Source of the DNA: Burkholderiales bacterium | Lineage (GTDB): Bacteria; Pseudomonadota; Gammaproteobacteria; Burkholderiales; Casimicrobiaceae | Direction of reading: 5' to 3' | Length of the DNA stretch: 52,384 nucleotides | Assembly: GCA_020853025.1 (NCBI GenBank) | Contig: JADYZP010000032.1 | Span: forward strand, 1 to 52,384 | In this document: positions 43,470 through 52,384 of the stretch, one piece after another | Layout: the number at the start of each line of letters is the position of its first letter | Position numbering within the stretch: position 1 is the first letter of the stretch | The notes under the pieces: generated by a model | The model's database searches: none | What the model was told of the DNA's origin: nothing | What the model saw: the letters and a program-made list of their open reading frames with translations, nothing else | Translations under genes and position numbers: made by a program

Positions 43470-45012
43470 CGCTTCGCACGCAGCGCCTCGGATGTTGACG
43501 CGTCTGCTGGCGGCGACGGCCGGCGCGGTTGCGGTATTCGCCTTCGCACCCTTTTCTCTGGCGCCGGTGTCGCTCGCCGCACTCGCGCTCTTGTTCTGGC
43601 TCTGGCAGTCGGCATCGACCCCGCGCGACGCAGCGTGGCTGGGCTTCGCCTTCGGCTGCGGCCTCTTCGGCGTCGGCGTGTCGTGGGTCTACATCGCACT
43701 GGCGACCTTTGGCGGCATGCCGATGCCGGTCGCCACCGTTGCGACCGCCGGATTCGTCGCCTATCTCGCGCTATGGCCGGCGCTGGCCGGATGGGTGGTC
43801 GCGCGCGTCACGCGCGCGCGGACGCCCGTGCGGCTGCTCGCCGCCGCCGCCGCCTGGACGCTCGCTGAGTTCTTTCGGGGCAGCGTCTTCAGCGGCTTCC
43901 CGTGGCTTGCCTTCGGCTACGCCGAGCTTCGCTCCGACGGCATGCTGCCGCTCGCCGGTTATGCACCTGTCGGCGGCGTATTCCTGGTCTCGCTTGCCGT
44001 CGCGCTGTGCGCGGCCGCCATCGCCGGGATCATCGGCGCGCTCGTCGCGGACCGACCCCGGGTCGTCACCGCCTGCCTCGCCGGAATCGCGATCGTGGTC
44101 GGCATCGGTGCCACACTATCGCGCATCGAGTGGACGACCTCACTGGGAGATCCTGTGGCCGTTTCGCTGGTGCAGGGCAACGTGTCGCAGGCGGAGAAGT
44201 TCGATCCGGCGAATCGTCCCCGCAACTACGAGCACTACGAGAAATTGATGCGCGTCAGCCACGGTCGCCTCGTCGTACTGCCCGAGAGCGCGTTTCCCGA
44301 GTTCGCCGACGAAATCCCGGGTGCGGTCTTCACGCGCCTGGCCGACGCGGCGCGCGCGCGCGACGGCAACGTGCTCGTCGGCCTGTTCACCACCGAACCT
44401 CCGCTGCCGGGTGACGACGGCGAGCGCATCTACAACAGCGTGCTGAGCCTGGGCGCGTCACCGCCGCAGTTCTATCGCAAGCATCACCTGGTGCCCTTCG
44501 GCGAGCGAATTCCGCTGAAGCCCATTGCCGGCTGGTTCATCAATCGCGTGCTGGCGATTCCGCTCGCCGACCAGGCCGCCGGGCCCGCGGTGCAGGTGCC
44601 GTTCGATGTGGCCGGCCAGAAGGTGGCCGTCAACATCTGCTACGAGGATGTGTTCGGCGCCGAGCTGATCGATGCCGCCCGCGCGTCGACGCTGCTGGTC
44701 AACGTCACCAACGACGCGTGGTACGGCCGCTCGATCGCCGCACGGCAACACAACCAGATCTCGGCGATGCGCGCGCTGGAATCGCAACGCCCGATGCTGC
44801 GCGCGACCAACACCGGCATCACGTCGGCGATCGCGCACGACGGACACACGATCGCCGAGCTGCCATGGTTCACCGTCGGCATCCTCGAAGTCGATATCGT
44901 AGGGCGCACCGGCGACACGCCGTATCTGCATGGGGGCGACATCCCGATGCTCGTGTTCGCCAGCGTCCTCTTGCTCGCGGCGGCGGCGCTGTCGCGATGG
45001 CGCGCCGGCTAA
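43456..45012 (+). CDS. lnt: apolipoprotein N-acyltransferase Lnt
   Basis: Third enzyme of lipoprotein maturation: adds the N-terminal acyl chain, for example to Pal, RlpA and LptM encoded in this window. The 518 residues have six or seven N-terminal membrane helices, a periplasmic nitrilase domain with catalytic Glu277 (L-P-E-S-A-F-P), Lys342 ([14 protein letters not shown]) and Cys395 (N-I-C-Y-E-D), and a final helix. The ATG at 43456 overlaps corC by 14 bases; ATG at 43492 is the alternative. Confidence 0.95.
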   Translation: MPALDASHAAPRMLTRLLAATAGAVAVFAFAPFSLAPVSLAALALLFWLWQSASTPRDAAWLGFAFGCGLFGVGVSWVYIALATFGGMPMPVATVATAGFVAYLALWPALAGWVVARVTRARTPVRLLAAAAAWTLAEFFRGSVFSGFPWLAFGYAELRSDGMLPLAGYAPVGGVFLVSLAVALCAAAIAGIIGALVADRPRVVTACLAGIAIVVGIGATLSRIEWTTSLGDPVAVSLVQGNVSQAEKFDPANRPRNYEHYEKLMRVSHGRLVVLPESAFPEFADEIPGAVFTRLADAARARDGNVLVGLFTTEPPLPGDDGERIYNSVLSLGASPPQFYRKHHLVPFGERIPLKPIAGWFINRVLAIPLADQAAGPAVQVPFDVAGQKVAVNICYEDVFGAELIDAARASTLLVNVTNDAWYGRSIAARQHNQISAMRALESQRPMLRATNTGITSAIAHDGHTIAELPWFTVGILEVDIVGRTGDTPYLHGGDIPMLVFASVLLLAAAALSRWRAG

Positions 45013-45079
45013 TCGAATACGGAAAACGGTAAAATCCGGCCTTGCCATCGGTTGGCACGCTACAGCGCGAACACCTACG

Positions 45080-45969
<890 letters not shown>

Positions 45970-45973
<4 letters not shown>

Positions 45974-48066
45974 ATGCGGCGACACTGCTCGTCGAACTCC
46001 TCACAGAGGAGCTGCCGCCGAAGGCGCTGAAGCGACTGGGCGAGACCTTCGCCGAGTTGCTGGCGGCCGGGTTGCGCGATCGCGACTTCCTCGAAGGCGA
46101 CTCGACCGTCACCTCGTTTGCGACGCCACGCCGCCTTGCCGTCTCGATCACGCGCGTTCGCGCGATCGCGCCCGACCGACCGTTCAAGGAAAAGCTGCTG
46201 CCGGTGAGTGTCGCCTTCGACGCCGACGGCAAGCCGACGCCGGCGCTGCTGGGCAAGCTCCGCGCCCGTGGAATAATGCATGTCGATCCCTACCAGCTCC
46301 CGCGCGAACACGACGGCAAGGCCGAGGCGCTGTTCTACGCGGATATTGCCACCGGCGGTCCGCTGGCCGGCGCGCTGCAGGCAGCGCTCGGCGAAGCGAT
46401 CGGGGGCTTGCCGATCCCGAAAGTGATGAGCTACGCCAGCGCCGGCCATTATTTCAGCAACCAGAAATTCGTGCGGCCCGCGCACCGCCTGCTGGCGCTG
46501 CACGGCGCCGAAATCGTTCCCGTGGCGGTACTCGGACTCGATGCCGGAAGAAGCACCGATGGCCACCGCTTCCTGTCGCGCAGCGATATCGACATCGCCG
46601 CTGCCAACGCCTACGCTCCCACGCTGGAAGCCGAAGGCAAGGTGATCGCTTCGTTTGCCGCGCGGCGAGCGAACATCGTCATCGCACTCGAGGGCGTAGC
46701 GGAAAATGCAAAGCCGATCATGCCCGACGCGCTGCTCGACGAAGTGACGGCGCTGGTCGAATGGCCGGTGGTCTACGCCGGGAGCTTCGATCCCGCCTTT
46801 CTCGCGGTGCCGCAGGAGTGCCTGATCCTGACCATGCAGCAGAACCAGCGCTATTTCGCGCTGGCCGACGACGACGGCCGGCTGCTGAACCGATTTCTGT
46901 TGGTCAGCAACGTGGAAACGCGCGATCCCGCCGCGATCATCGGCGGCAACGAGCGCGTGCTGCGCGCCCGCCTGGCCGACGCCAGGTTCTTTTTCGACCA
47001 TGACCGCAAGCAACGGCTGGACGCGCGTATCGAGAAACTCGAAAGCGTGGTCCACCACAACAAGCTTGGTACGCAGGCGCAGCGTGTCGCGCGGCTTCGT
47101 TTTCTCGCGTCGCGGATCGCGCCGCAGGTCGGCGCCGACGCCGCGCTGGCCGACCGTGCCGCGCTGCTCGCAAAGGCCGATCTGGTCACCGACATGGTCG
47201 GCGAGTTCCCCGAACTGCAGGGCTTGATGGGCCGCTACTACGCGCAGCATGACGGCGAAGCCCCTTCGGTGGCGGAGGCCATCGAGCAGCACTACCTGCC
47301 GCGGATGGCGGGTGATCGCCTGCCCGAGGAGCCGGTCGCAGTGGCGGTCGCGCTGGCCGACAAGCTGGAGGCGATCGCCGGAATGTTCGGTATCGCGCAG
47401 GTGCCCACCGGCGACAAGGACCCGTTCGGACTGCGGCGTGCGGCGCTCGGCGTCATCCGCATCCTGGTCGAGCGCGGCTTGCAGCTCTCGCTGGCCGAAC
47501 TCGTCGACCTCGCGTTCGCGTCCTTCGCCGAGGTGCCCGCGGTGACGACGCAATCCGCGGCAACGCTGGACTTCGTCTACGACAGGCTGCGCGGGTATCT
47601 GCGCGACCAGGGATACACGGCGAACCAGGTCGCGGCGGTGCTCGACGCGCGACCCGACGTCATCGTCGACCTGCCCGCGCGCCTTGCCGCCGTAGCCGGC
47701 TTCGCCGCGCTGCCGGAAGCCGCAGCACTCGCCGCCGCCAACAAGCGCATCGTCAATATTCTGAAAAAAAGTGGCGACGAAGCGGCGCCCGCCGTCGATC
47801 GCGCGCAGCTGGCCGAGGGTGCCGAGCATGACCTTTACATGGCATTCCAGAAGCTGGCGCCGCAGGTCGAAGCTGACTACGGCAAGCGCGATTTCCCGGC
47901 CGCATTACGCGCGCTCGCCGCCGCCAAGCCGGTCGTCGACCGCTATTTCGACGACGTCATGGTGATGACAGATGAGCCGGCAATCCGTGCCAATCGTCTG
48001 GCGCTGCTGCGTGCAGTCGCGTTGACGATGAATCGCGTCGCCGACATCTCCAAGCTCGCAGGATGA
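45970..48066 (+). CDS. glyS: glycyl-tRNA synthetase beta subunit
   Basis: tRNA-binding subunit of 698 residues. It begins [15 protein letters not shown] and has [34 protein letters not shown] and [13 protein letters not shown] in order, followed by the C-terminal anticodon-binding region. Its start is coupled to glyQ. Confidence 0.97.
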
Positions 48067-48110
48067 GCCGGCTGCGCTTGTGGCTTCCCCTCACCCGATG
48101 AGCCACTGAC

Positions 48111-48692
48111 ATGGTCCAGTTCACCTCCGAAGCCAGGGCGCCGACGCGTGCGGTCAAGCTGATCATCCTCGACCGCGACGGCGTCATCAACCACGACAGC
48201 GATCTGTTCATCAAGACGCCGGACGAATGGCGCGCAGTGCCGGGCAGCCTCGAGGCGATCGCGCGTTTGAGTCATGCCGGCTACCGCGTCGTCGTCGCCA
48301 CCAACCAATCGGGGATCGGCCGCGGCCTCTTCGACATGGGGATGCTCAACTCCATACACGAGAAGATGCACCGGGCACTGGCGCACGCTGGCGGCAGGAT
48401 CGACGCGGTCTTCTACTGTCCGCATACCGCCGAGGCGAAATGCGACTGCCGCAAGCCCAAGCCGGGGATGCTGGTCGAGATCGGCCGGCGCTTCAACACG
48501 GAGTTGACGGGAGTGCCCTGCATCGGCGACTCTTTGCGCGACCTGCAGGCAGCCGATGCGATCGGCGCCCAGCCGATGCTGGTGCTGACGGGAAAGGGCG
48601 AGAAAACCTTGCGCGACGGCAACTTTCCGAAAAACACCGTGATTTTCCCCGACCTCGCCTTCGCCGTCTCCGCGCTGCTTGTCGGCGAATGA
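48111..48692 (+). CDS. gmhB: D-glycero-beta-D-manno-heptose-1,7-bisphosphate 7-phosphatase
   Basis: HAD-superfamily phosphatase in ADP-heptose synthesis for the LPS inner core. The 193 residues have catalytic Asp21 and Asp23 (I-L-D-R-D-G-V-I-N), A-T-N-Q-S-G-I-G-R-G, the zinc loop with Cys103, His105, Cys111 and Cys113, and C-I-G-D-S-L-R-D-L. The conserved site upstream of plsC in Betaproteobacteria supports the call. Confidence 0.93.
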   Translation: MVQFTSEARAPTRAVKLIILDRDGVINHDSDLFIKTPDEWRAVPGSLEAIARLSHAGYRVVVATNQSGIGRGLFDMGMLNSIHEKMHRALAHAGGRIDAVFYCPHTAEAKCDCRKPKPGMLVEIGRRFNTELTGVPCIGDSLRDLQAADAIGAQPMLVLTGKGEKTLRDGNFPKNTVIFPDLAFAVSALLVGE

Positions 48693-48728
48693 AGTCGCAA
48701 TTGCGTACCGGACGGCGCTGTCAAAGAG

Positions 48729-48762
48729 GCCGCCTCGGGGGAAGGCGGCGCAAAGTTTTGCG
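48729..48762 (+). terminator. tandem hairpins after gmhB
   Basis: Two adjacent perfect inverted repeats lie between gmhB and plsC: GCCGCCT/AGGCGGC (48729-48735 with 48743-48749) and CGCAAA/TTTGCG (48749-48754 with 48757-48762). The first is followed by a short T tract within the second. They could attenuate transcription between gmhB and plsC. No long U-tract is present. Confidence 0.35.
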
Positions 48763-48795
48763 TCGCGGACACAGTCCCACCGACGAGGTCCGCTG

Positions 48796-49524
48796 ATGTC
48801 GTCGGCCCTCCGCTCGCTGGCCTTTCTGCTCTTCCAGCTCATCGTCACGCCGCTATACGCGGTCGCGATGGTGCTCATGTTCTGGTCACCGCGACTCCTG
48901 ACCTATCGGATGGCGGCCAACTGGTGCGCAGTCAACCTGTGGGGTGCCCGCTGGATCTGCGGCATTCGCTGGCGTGTCGACGGTCTCATGCACATCCCGG
49001 CCGACACCCGTGCCGCGCCGCATATCGTCATCTCCAAACACAGCTCGACCTGGGAGACCTTGGCGCTGACGCAGTACTTTCCGCCACTCGCCTACGTCGC
49101 GAAAAAAGAGCTGCTGTCGATTCCGTTCTTCGGCTGGGGATTCGCCCTGGCCTCGCCGATCACCATCGACCGCAGGGCAGGAACCGATGCGATGCAGCAG
49201 ATGGTCGCGCAGGGACGCGCGCGCTTCGGACAGGGATTCTGGATCGTCGTCTACCCGGAAGGCACCCGCACACGCGCCGGTACGCGCGCCAAGTACAAGA
49301 CCGGCGGCGCGCGGCTCGCAATCGCGATGGACGTGCCGATCATTCCAGTCGCCCACAACGCGGGCCACCTGTGGCCCAAGGGATTGTTCGGCAAGCGGCC
49401 AGGCGCGATCACGATGACCATCGGTCGCCCGATCGTGCCGACAGGCCGCGATCCGGCGTCGCTGATGCAGGAAATCGAAGCCTGGATCGAAGGCGAAGTC
49501 GCACGCCTCGGCGAGCCGGCATGA
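48796..49524 (+). CDS. plsC: 1-acyl-sn-glycerol-3-phosphate acyltransferase PlsC
   Basis: Acylates lysophosphatidate to phosphatidate. The ATG at 48796 follows GAGG. The 242 residues have an N-terminal membrane helix (about 8-30), the acyltransferase motif H82-S-S-T-W-E87, F-F-G-W-G and P-E-G-T-R (154-158). The catalytic H-x4-D box reads H-x4-E here, a variant I associate with betaproteobacterial PlsC proteins. The stop overlaps the next gene by ATGA. Confidence 0.9.
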   Translation: MSSALRSLAFLLFQLIVTPLYAVAMVLMFWSPRLLTYRMAANWCAVNLWGARWICGIRWRVDGLMHIPADTRAAPHIVISKHSSTWETLALTQYFPPLAYVAKKELLSIPFFGWGFALASPITIDRRAGTDAMQQMVAQGRARFGQGFWIVVYPEGTRTRAGTRAKYKTGGARLAIAMDVPIIPVAHNAGHLWPKGLFGKRPGAITMTIGRPIVPTGRDPASLMQEIEAWIEGEVARLGEPA

Positions 49525-50312
49525 CAGCGCCGCCAACCGCCAGCGATACCGCGCATCTGCGCCTCGACGAGGTGCCCGGTGGCTCTGTGCGGCGTGCGCG
49601 CGACGGCCAACTGCGTCGCATCGTCCTCGCCGGCGAGACGATCGACTACCACCTGGTGCGTGCGCGGCGGCGAAGTATCGGCATGGAGGTGAACCTGGAC
49701 GGGCTTTCGGTGCGCGCACCCCGCTGGGTGACGTTGACCGAAATCGAAGCCGCGCTGAGTGAGCGTGCGACCTGGATCGTCAAGGCGCTCGCCGAATGGC
49801 AGGGGCGGCGGCGCGACGTCATGCCCCGTGAATGGAAGTCCGGTGCGCCAATCCTCTATCGCGGGCGCGAATTGGCGCTGGAGGTGTTTCCGGCGCGGTG
49901 CATACGCATCGCACCCGACCTTTTCAACCTGACCGTATTGCATCCGCATGCACAGGACGAGGCGGAGGTCGCGCTGCTGGTCGGACGGTGGCTGCGCGAC
50001 GAAGCATGGATGCTGGTTGCGCCTCGCGTGCAGGACTTTGCCGGTCGGATCACGACGACTGCACCATCGCTGCGCCTGTCCAACGCGCGCAGCGAATGGG
50101 GAAGCTGCAATGCACGCGGCGAGATTCGCCTCAACTGGCGGCTGGTCCAGTTGCCGCCGGCACTGGCCGAGTACGTCGTCGCGCACGAGGTCGCCCACCT
50201 GATCGAACTCAACCACTCGCCGCGATTCTGGGCGCTGGTCGAGTCGCTGCTACCGGGGCACGCCGCACTGCGACACGAACTCGAAGACTGGACTGCGTTG
50301 CTCGCGGCCTGA
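49521..50312 (+). CDS. DUF45 / YgjP-like zinc metallopeptidase
   Basis: The 263 residues belong to the WLM/YgjP-type DUF45 family: R-R-R-S-I-G-M-E-V near residue 50, A-R-S-E-W-G-S-C-N (about 189-197), R-L-N-W-R-L, and the zinc motif H222-E223-V-A-H226 with third ligand His232 in N-H-S-P-R-F-W. It has no signal peptide, so it is cytoplasmic. Substrate unknown. Translationally coupled to plsC. Confidence 0.9.
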   Translation: MTAPPTASDTAHLRLDEVPGGSVRRARDGQLRRIVLAGETIDYHLVRARRRSIGMEVNLDGLSVRAPRWVTLTEIEAALSERATWIVKALAEWQGRRRDVMPREWKSGAPILYRGRELALEVFPARCIRIAPDLFNLTVLHPHAQDEAEVALLVGRWLRDEAWMLVAPRVQDFAGRITTTAPSLRLSNARSEWGSCNARGEIRLNWRLVQLPPALAEYVVAHEVAHLIELNHSPRFWALVESLLPGHAALRHELEDWTALLAA

Positions 50313-50425
50313 CCCAAAGACCCGGGACCACGCATCCTGGTGCCGGCGGCTACGGATTCGGCGCGGGCGATGAAGGCAGTGTCGGAGCCCATGATCACGC
50401 GCGATAGGTGATAGGATGCACGCCG

Positions 50426-50599
50426 ATGTTACGTCGATTCTGCCTCGCCGCCGTGCTCGCCGCCGCGCTTGCGTGCACCGGCTGCGGCATCAAGGGTCCG
50501 CTGGTGCGACCGCCTGCGGTGGCAGCGACACCCGCGGATGGCTCGGCGGACCCGTCGACGCCGCCGGCGAATCCGCCGCAGACCGAACGCAAGCCGTGA
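50426..50599 (+). CDS. lptM: small lipoprotein LptM
   Basis: A 57-residue outer-membrane lipoprotein with lipobox L-A-C-T-G-C and the signature C-G-I-K-G-P-L immediately after the lipidated Cys, followed by a Pro/Ala tail. LptM (YifL) binds the LptD-LptE LPS translocon and helps LptD disulfide maturation. The position directly upstream of lysA, overlapping it by GTGA, is the usual one. An ATG at 50416 lies in the lysA frame and is not this start. Confidence 0.9.
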   Translation: MLRRFCLAAVLAAALACTGCGIKGPLVRPPAVAATPADGSADPSTPPANPPQTERKP

Positions 50600-51840
50600 G
50601 TCGTTTCGCGTACCGCGACGGCGAACTGCATGCCGAAGGTGTTGCGCTGTCCGCGATCGCGCAGCGCTTCGGCACGCCGTGCTACGTTTATTCGCGGGCG
50701 GCACTCGAATCCTCGTATCGCGAGTTCGACGCCGCCTTCGCCGGGATTCCGCACCTCGTCTGCTACGCGATGAAGGCTAACGCCAACCTCGCGGTGCTGA
50801 ATCTGTTTGCGCGCCTGGGCAGCGGCTTCGACATCGTCTCGGGAGGTGAGCTTGCCCGCGTGCTCGCCGCCGGAGGCGATCCAGCCAAGATCGTGTTTTC
50901 GGGCGTCGGCAAGACGGAAGTCGAGATGGAGCGGGCGCTCGCCGCCGGCATCCTCTGCTTCAATGTCGAGTCCGCCGCCGAGCTCGCGCGACTCGACGCG
51001 GTCGCCGGTCGCCTGCGTCATCGGGCGCCGGTCAGCTTTCGCGTCAATCCCGACGTCGATCCGAAGACGCATCCCTACATCGCCACGGGTTTGAAGGAGA
51101 GCAAGTTCGGAGTCGACTTCGACGAGGCGCCGCAACTCTACCGACAGGCGGCGCGGCTCCCCAATGTTGCGGTCCGCGGCATCGACATTCACATCGGCTC
51201 GCAGATCACCGAGATCGAACCGTATCGCGAGGCGGCGATCAAGCTGCTGGGCCTCGTCGACCGCCTTCGTGCCGACGGCATCGCACTCGCGCACGTCGAC
51301 CTGGGCGGAGGCCTGGGCATCCGCTACCGCGACGAGGAACCGGTGTCGCTGTCCGACTACGCGCGGATGATTCGAGCGCTGTTTGCCGGTCGCCCGGAAC
51401 GCCTGCTGTTCGAGCCGGGCCGTCGGCTGGTCGGTGACGCCGGCGTGTTGCTGACGCGGGTCGAATTCCTGAAGCCCGGAACGGCAAGGGACTTCGCGAT
51501 TGTCGATGCGGCGATGAACGACCTCTTGCGCCCTTCGCTCTACGACGCCTGGCACGCGGTCGATCCGGTGCGGCCGCGACGCGGCGACGAGCGAGCCTGG
51601 GAGATCGTCGGCCCGGTCTGCGAGAGCGGCGATTTTCTCGCGCGCGATCGGTGGCTGGCACTCGCCGCCGGCGACCTGCTCGCGATCCGCGCGGCCGGCG
51701 CCTACGGCATGTCGATGAGTTCGAACTACAACTCGCGGCCGCGTGCCTGCGAGGTCATCGTCGACGACACGCAGGTGCATCTCGTGCGCCGCCGCGAAGA
51801 GATCGGCGAGCTTTTCGCGCTCGAGAATCTTCTGCCCTGA
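50596..51840 (+). CDS. lysA: diaminopimelate decarboxylase LysA
   Basis: PLP-dependent last step of lysine synthesis. The 414 residues have the PLP lysine Lys60 (Y-A-M-K-A-N), G-S-G-F-D-I-V-S-G-G-E, H-I-G-S-Q, the G-G-G-L-G-I loop, E-P-G-R, the C-E-S-G-D substrate motif (about residue 342) and M-S-S-N-Y-N-S-R-P near the end. Start GTG at 50596 overlaps the lptM stop, so lptM and lysA form one unit. Confidence 0.96.
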   Translation: MSRFAYRDGELHAEGVALSAIAQRFGTPCYVYSRAALESSYREFDAAFAGIPHLVCYAMKANANLAVLNLFARLGSGFDIVSGGELARVLAAGGDPAKIVFSGVGKTEVEMERALAAGILCFNVESAAELARLDAVAGRLRHRAPVSFRVNPDVDPKTHPYIATGLKESKFGVDFDEAPQLYRQAARLPNVAVRGIDIHIGSQITEIEPYREAAIKLLGLVDRLRADGIALAHVDLGGGLGIRYRDEEPVSLSDYARMIRALFAGRPERLLFEPGRRLVGDAGVLLTRVEFLKPGTARDFAIVDAAMNDLLRPSLYDAWHAVDPVRPRRGDERAWEIVGPVCESGDFLARDRWLALAAGDLLAIRAAGAYGMSMSSNYNSRPRACEVIVDDTQVHLVRRREEIGELFALENLLP

Positions 51841-51965
51841 AGTGCTACGAAGTCGTGCGCGAAGTGCGCCATCGAGTCGCGAAAACGTGCATCGAAATCC
51901 CGGATATCGTGTGTGCGTAATGCGCAACACTCGCTTTCGCGCGCGCAGGAATCGATGACGAAATC

Positions 51966-51993
51966 TTGCAAAACCGGCAAACGTGGCTACAAT
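51966..51993 (+). promoter_or_regulatory. sigma-70-type promoter of the H1-like gene
   Basis: TTGCAA (51966-51971), a 16-base spacer, then TACAAT (51988-51993). Both hexamers differ from consensus by one or two bases. Transcription would start about 110 bases before the ATG at 52114, leaving a long leader. The 51841-52113 gap contains no gene; it is richer in A+T than its surroundings, as expected of a promoter region. Confidence 0.6.
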
Positions 51994-52113
51994 GCAGGCA
52001 GCAGGAGGAACGGGTTTGTCAATAGCTTGCACAAAAAATTTGACAATCCGACACCCCCTGCGACAACGAGAAGCAACATAACAGCTACGGTAACTCAGAC
52101 AGGAGAAACCAAG

Positions 52114-52384
52114 ATGATGGCAGACATGATGTCCATGATGACGCCTGCGGCTCCGGCCCCGGCGCCGAAGAAGAAGGCGGCCAAACGCAAGCCCGCCAAG
52201 AAGACGACCAAGAAGAAGGCAGCCCCGAAGAAGAAGGCCGCCAAGAAGACGACCAAGAAGAAGGCAGCCCCGAAGAAGAAGGCCGCCAAGAAGACGACCA
52301 AGAAGAAGGCAGCCAAGAAGACGACGAAGAAGAAGGCCGCCCCGAAGAAGAAGGCCGCCAAGAAGGCGACCAAGAAGAAGGCAG
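52114..52384 (+). CDS. histone H1-like Lys/Ala-rich DNA-binding protein, cut by right edge
   Basis: The frame opens at ATG 52114 after AGGAG (8-base spacing) and runs to the edge without a stop (90 codons). After a Met-rich start (M-M-A-D-M-M-S-M-M) and an Ala/Pro stretch it consists almost wholly of Lys, Ala, Thr and Pro in repeated K-K-x-x-K-K-K-A-A-P units. This composition matches the H1-like nucleoid proteins of Betaproteobacteria (as in Bordetella BpH1-type proteins). A second ATG at 52117 is possible. Confidence 0.85.
   Translation, partial: MMADMMSMMTPAAPAPAPKKKAAKRKPAKKTTKKKAAPKKKAAKKTTKKKAAPKKKAAKKTTKKKAAKKTTKKKAAPKKKAAKKATKKKA
52201..52384 (+). repeat. 45-base coding tandem repeat in the H1-like gene
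   Basis: A 45-base unit encoding K-T-T-K-K-K-A-A-P-K-K-K-A-A-K occurs nearly exactly at 52201-52245 and 52246-52290, then in shortened and slightly diverged forms to the edge. The array continues beyond the window. Such arrays change copy number easily. Confidence 0.85.

Noticed and set aside
52095..52373. A Phe/Ala/Val-rich membrane-like ORF on the minus strand
   Set aside because: It is the antisense of the Lys/Ala repeat of the H1-like gene: Lys codons read backwards give Phe and Leu. It has no independent support.
52201..52384. CRISPR-like array at the right edge
   Set aside because: The repeats are contiguous, in frame and coding, with no spacers.

Overview
The window looks like chromosomal DNA of a high-GC (about two-thirds G+C by eye) betaproteobacterium. 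The strongest taxonomic hints are gene orders: miaB-phoH-ybeY-corC-lnt, glyQ-glyS-gmhB-plsC-DUF45 peptidase and lptM-lysA, followed by a Lys/Ala-repeat histone H1-like gene at the right edge. These orders are typical of Betaproteobacteria. No species assignment is attempted.

Layout, left to right. 1-1.7 kb: the stable end of an integron. An intact integron integrase (intI) reads rightwards, its probable attI core GTTAGGC lies on the minus strand, and the cassette array would extend off the left edge. An EVE-like protein gene is convergent with intI. 1.7-6.6 kb: an envelope cluster, rlpA-tolB-pal-cpoB, then mutY. tolQRA are not next to tolB. 6.7-9.4 kb, minus strand: a secreted protein of unknown function, an ECF-type sigma factor and a translationally coupled membrane protein that is probably its anti-sigma factor. 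9.5-11.1 kb: a YeeE/TsuA-type sulfur transporter and a DUF1178 protein. 11.1-18 kb: two tRNA-Lys isoacceptor genes (UUU and CUU) flank a sensor kinase, a FixJ-type regulator, a lone receiver, a periplasmic sulfatase and a patatin-like lipoprotein.

18.3-23.9 kb: a Ycf46-like AAA ATPase, a divergent SulP transporter fused to STAS and cyclic-nucleotide-binding domains, an HD-type phosphohydrolase and an EamA exporter. 24.0-36.8 kb: the most interesting block, a ten-gene inositol operon. It has iolC (fused to its aldolase), iolD, iolE, iolB, iolG, a second Gfo/Idh/MocA dehydrogenase, an inositol-monophosphatase-family phosphatase, and a complete FbpABC/AfuABC-type ABC importer. A perfect GGAA-N6-TTCC palindrome, the motif described for IolR, lies upstream of iolC. 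The phosphatase plus an importer of a family known to carry sugar phosphates suggests uptake and catabolism of a phosphorylated inositol rather than iron. iolA, a regulator gene and a classical inositol transporter are not in the window.

36.8-52.4 kb: an M16 metallopeptidase on the minus strand, then housekeeping genes on the plus strand: tRNA modification (miaB), PhoH, rRNA processing (ybeY), CorC, lipoprotein N-acylation (lnt), glycyl-tRNA synthetase (glyQS), heptose phosphatase (gmhB), acyltransferase (plsC), a DUF45 peptidase, lptM, lysA and the truncated H1-like gene. Many adjacent genes overlap by ATGA, pointing to operons with coupled translation. No CRISPR array, transposase, prophage gene or rRNA was seen.
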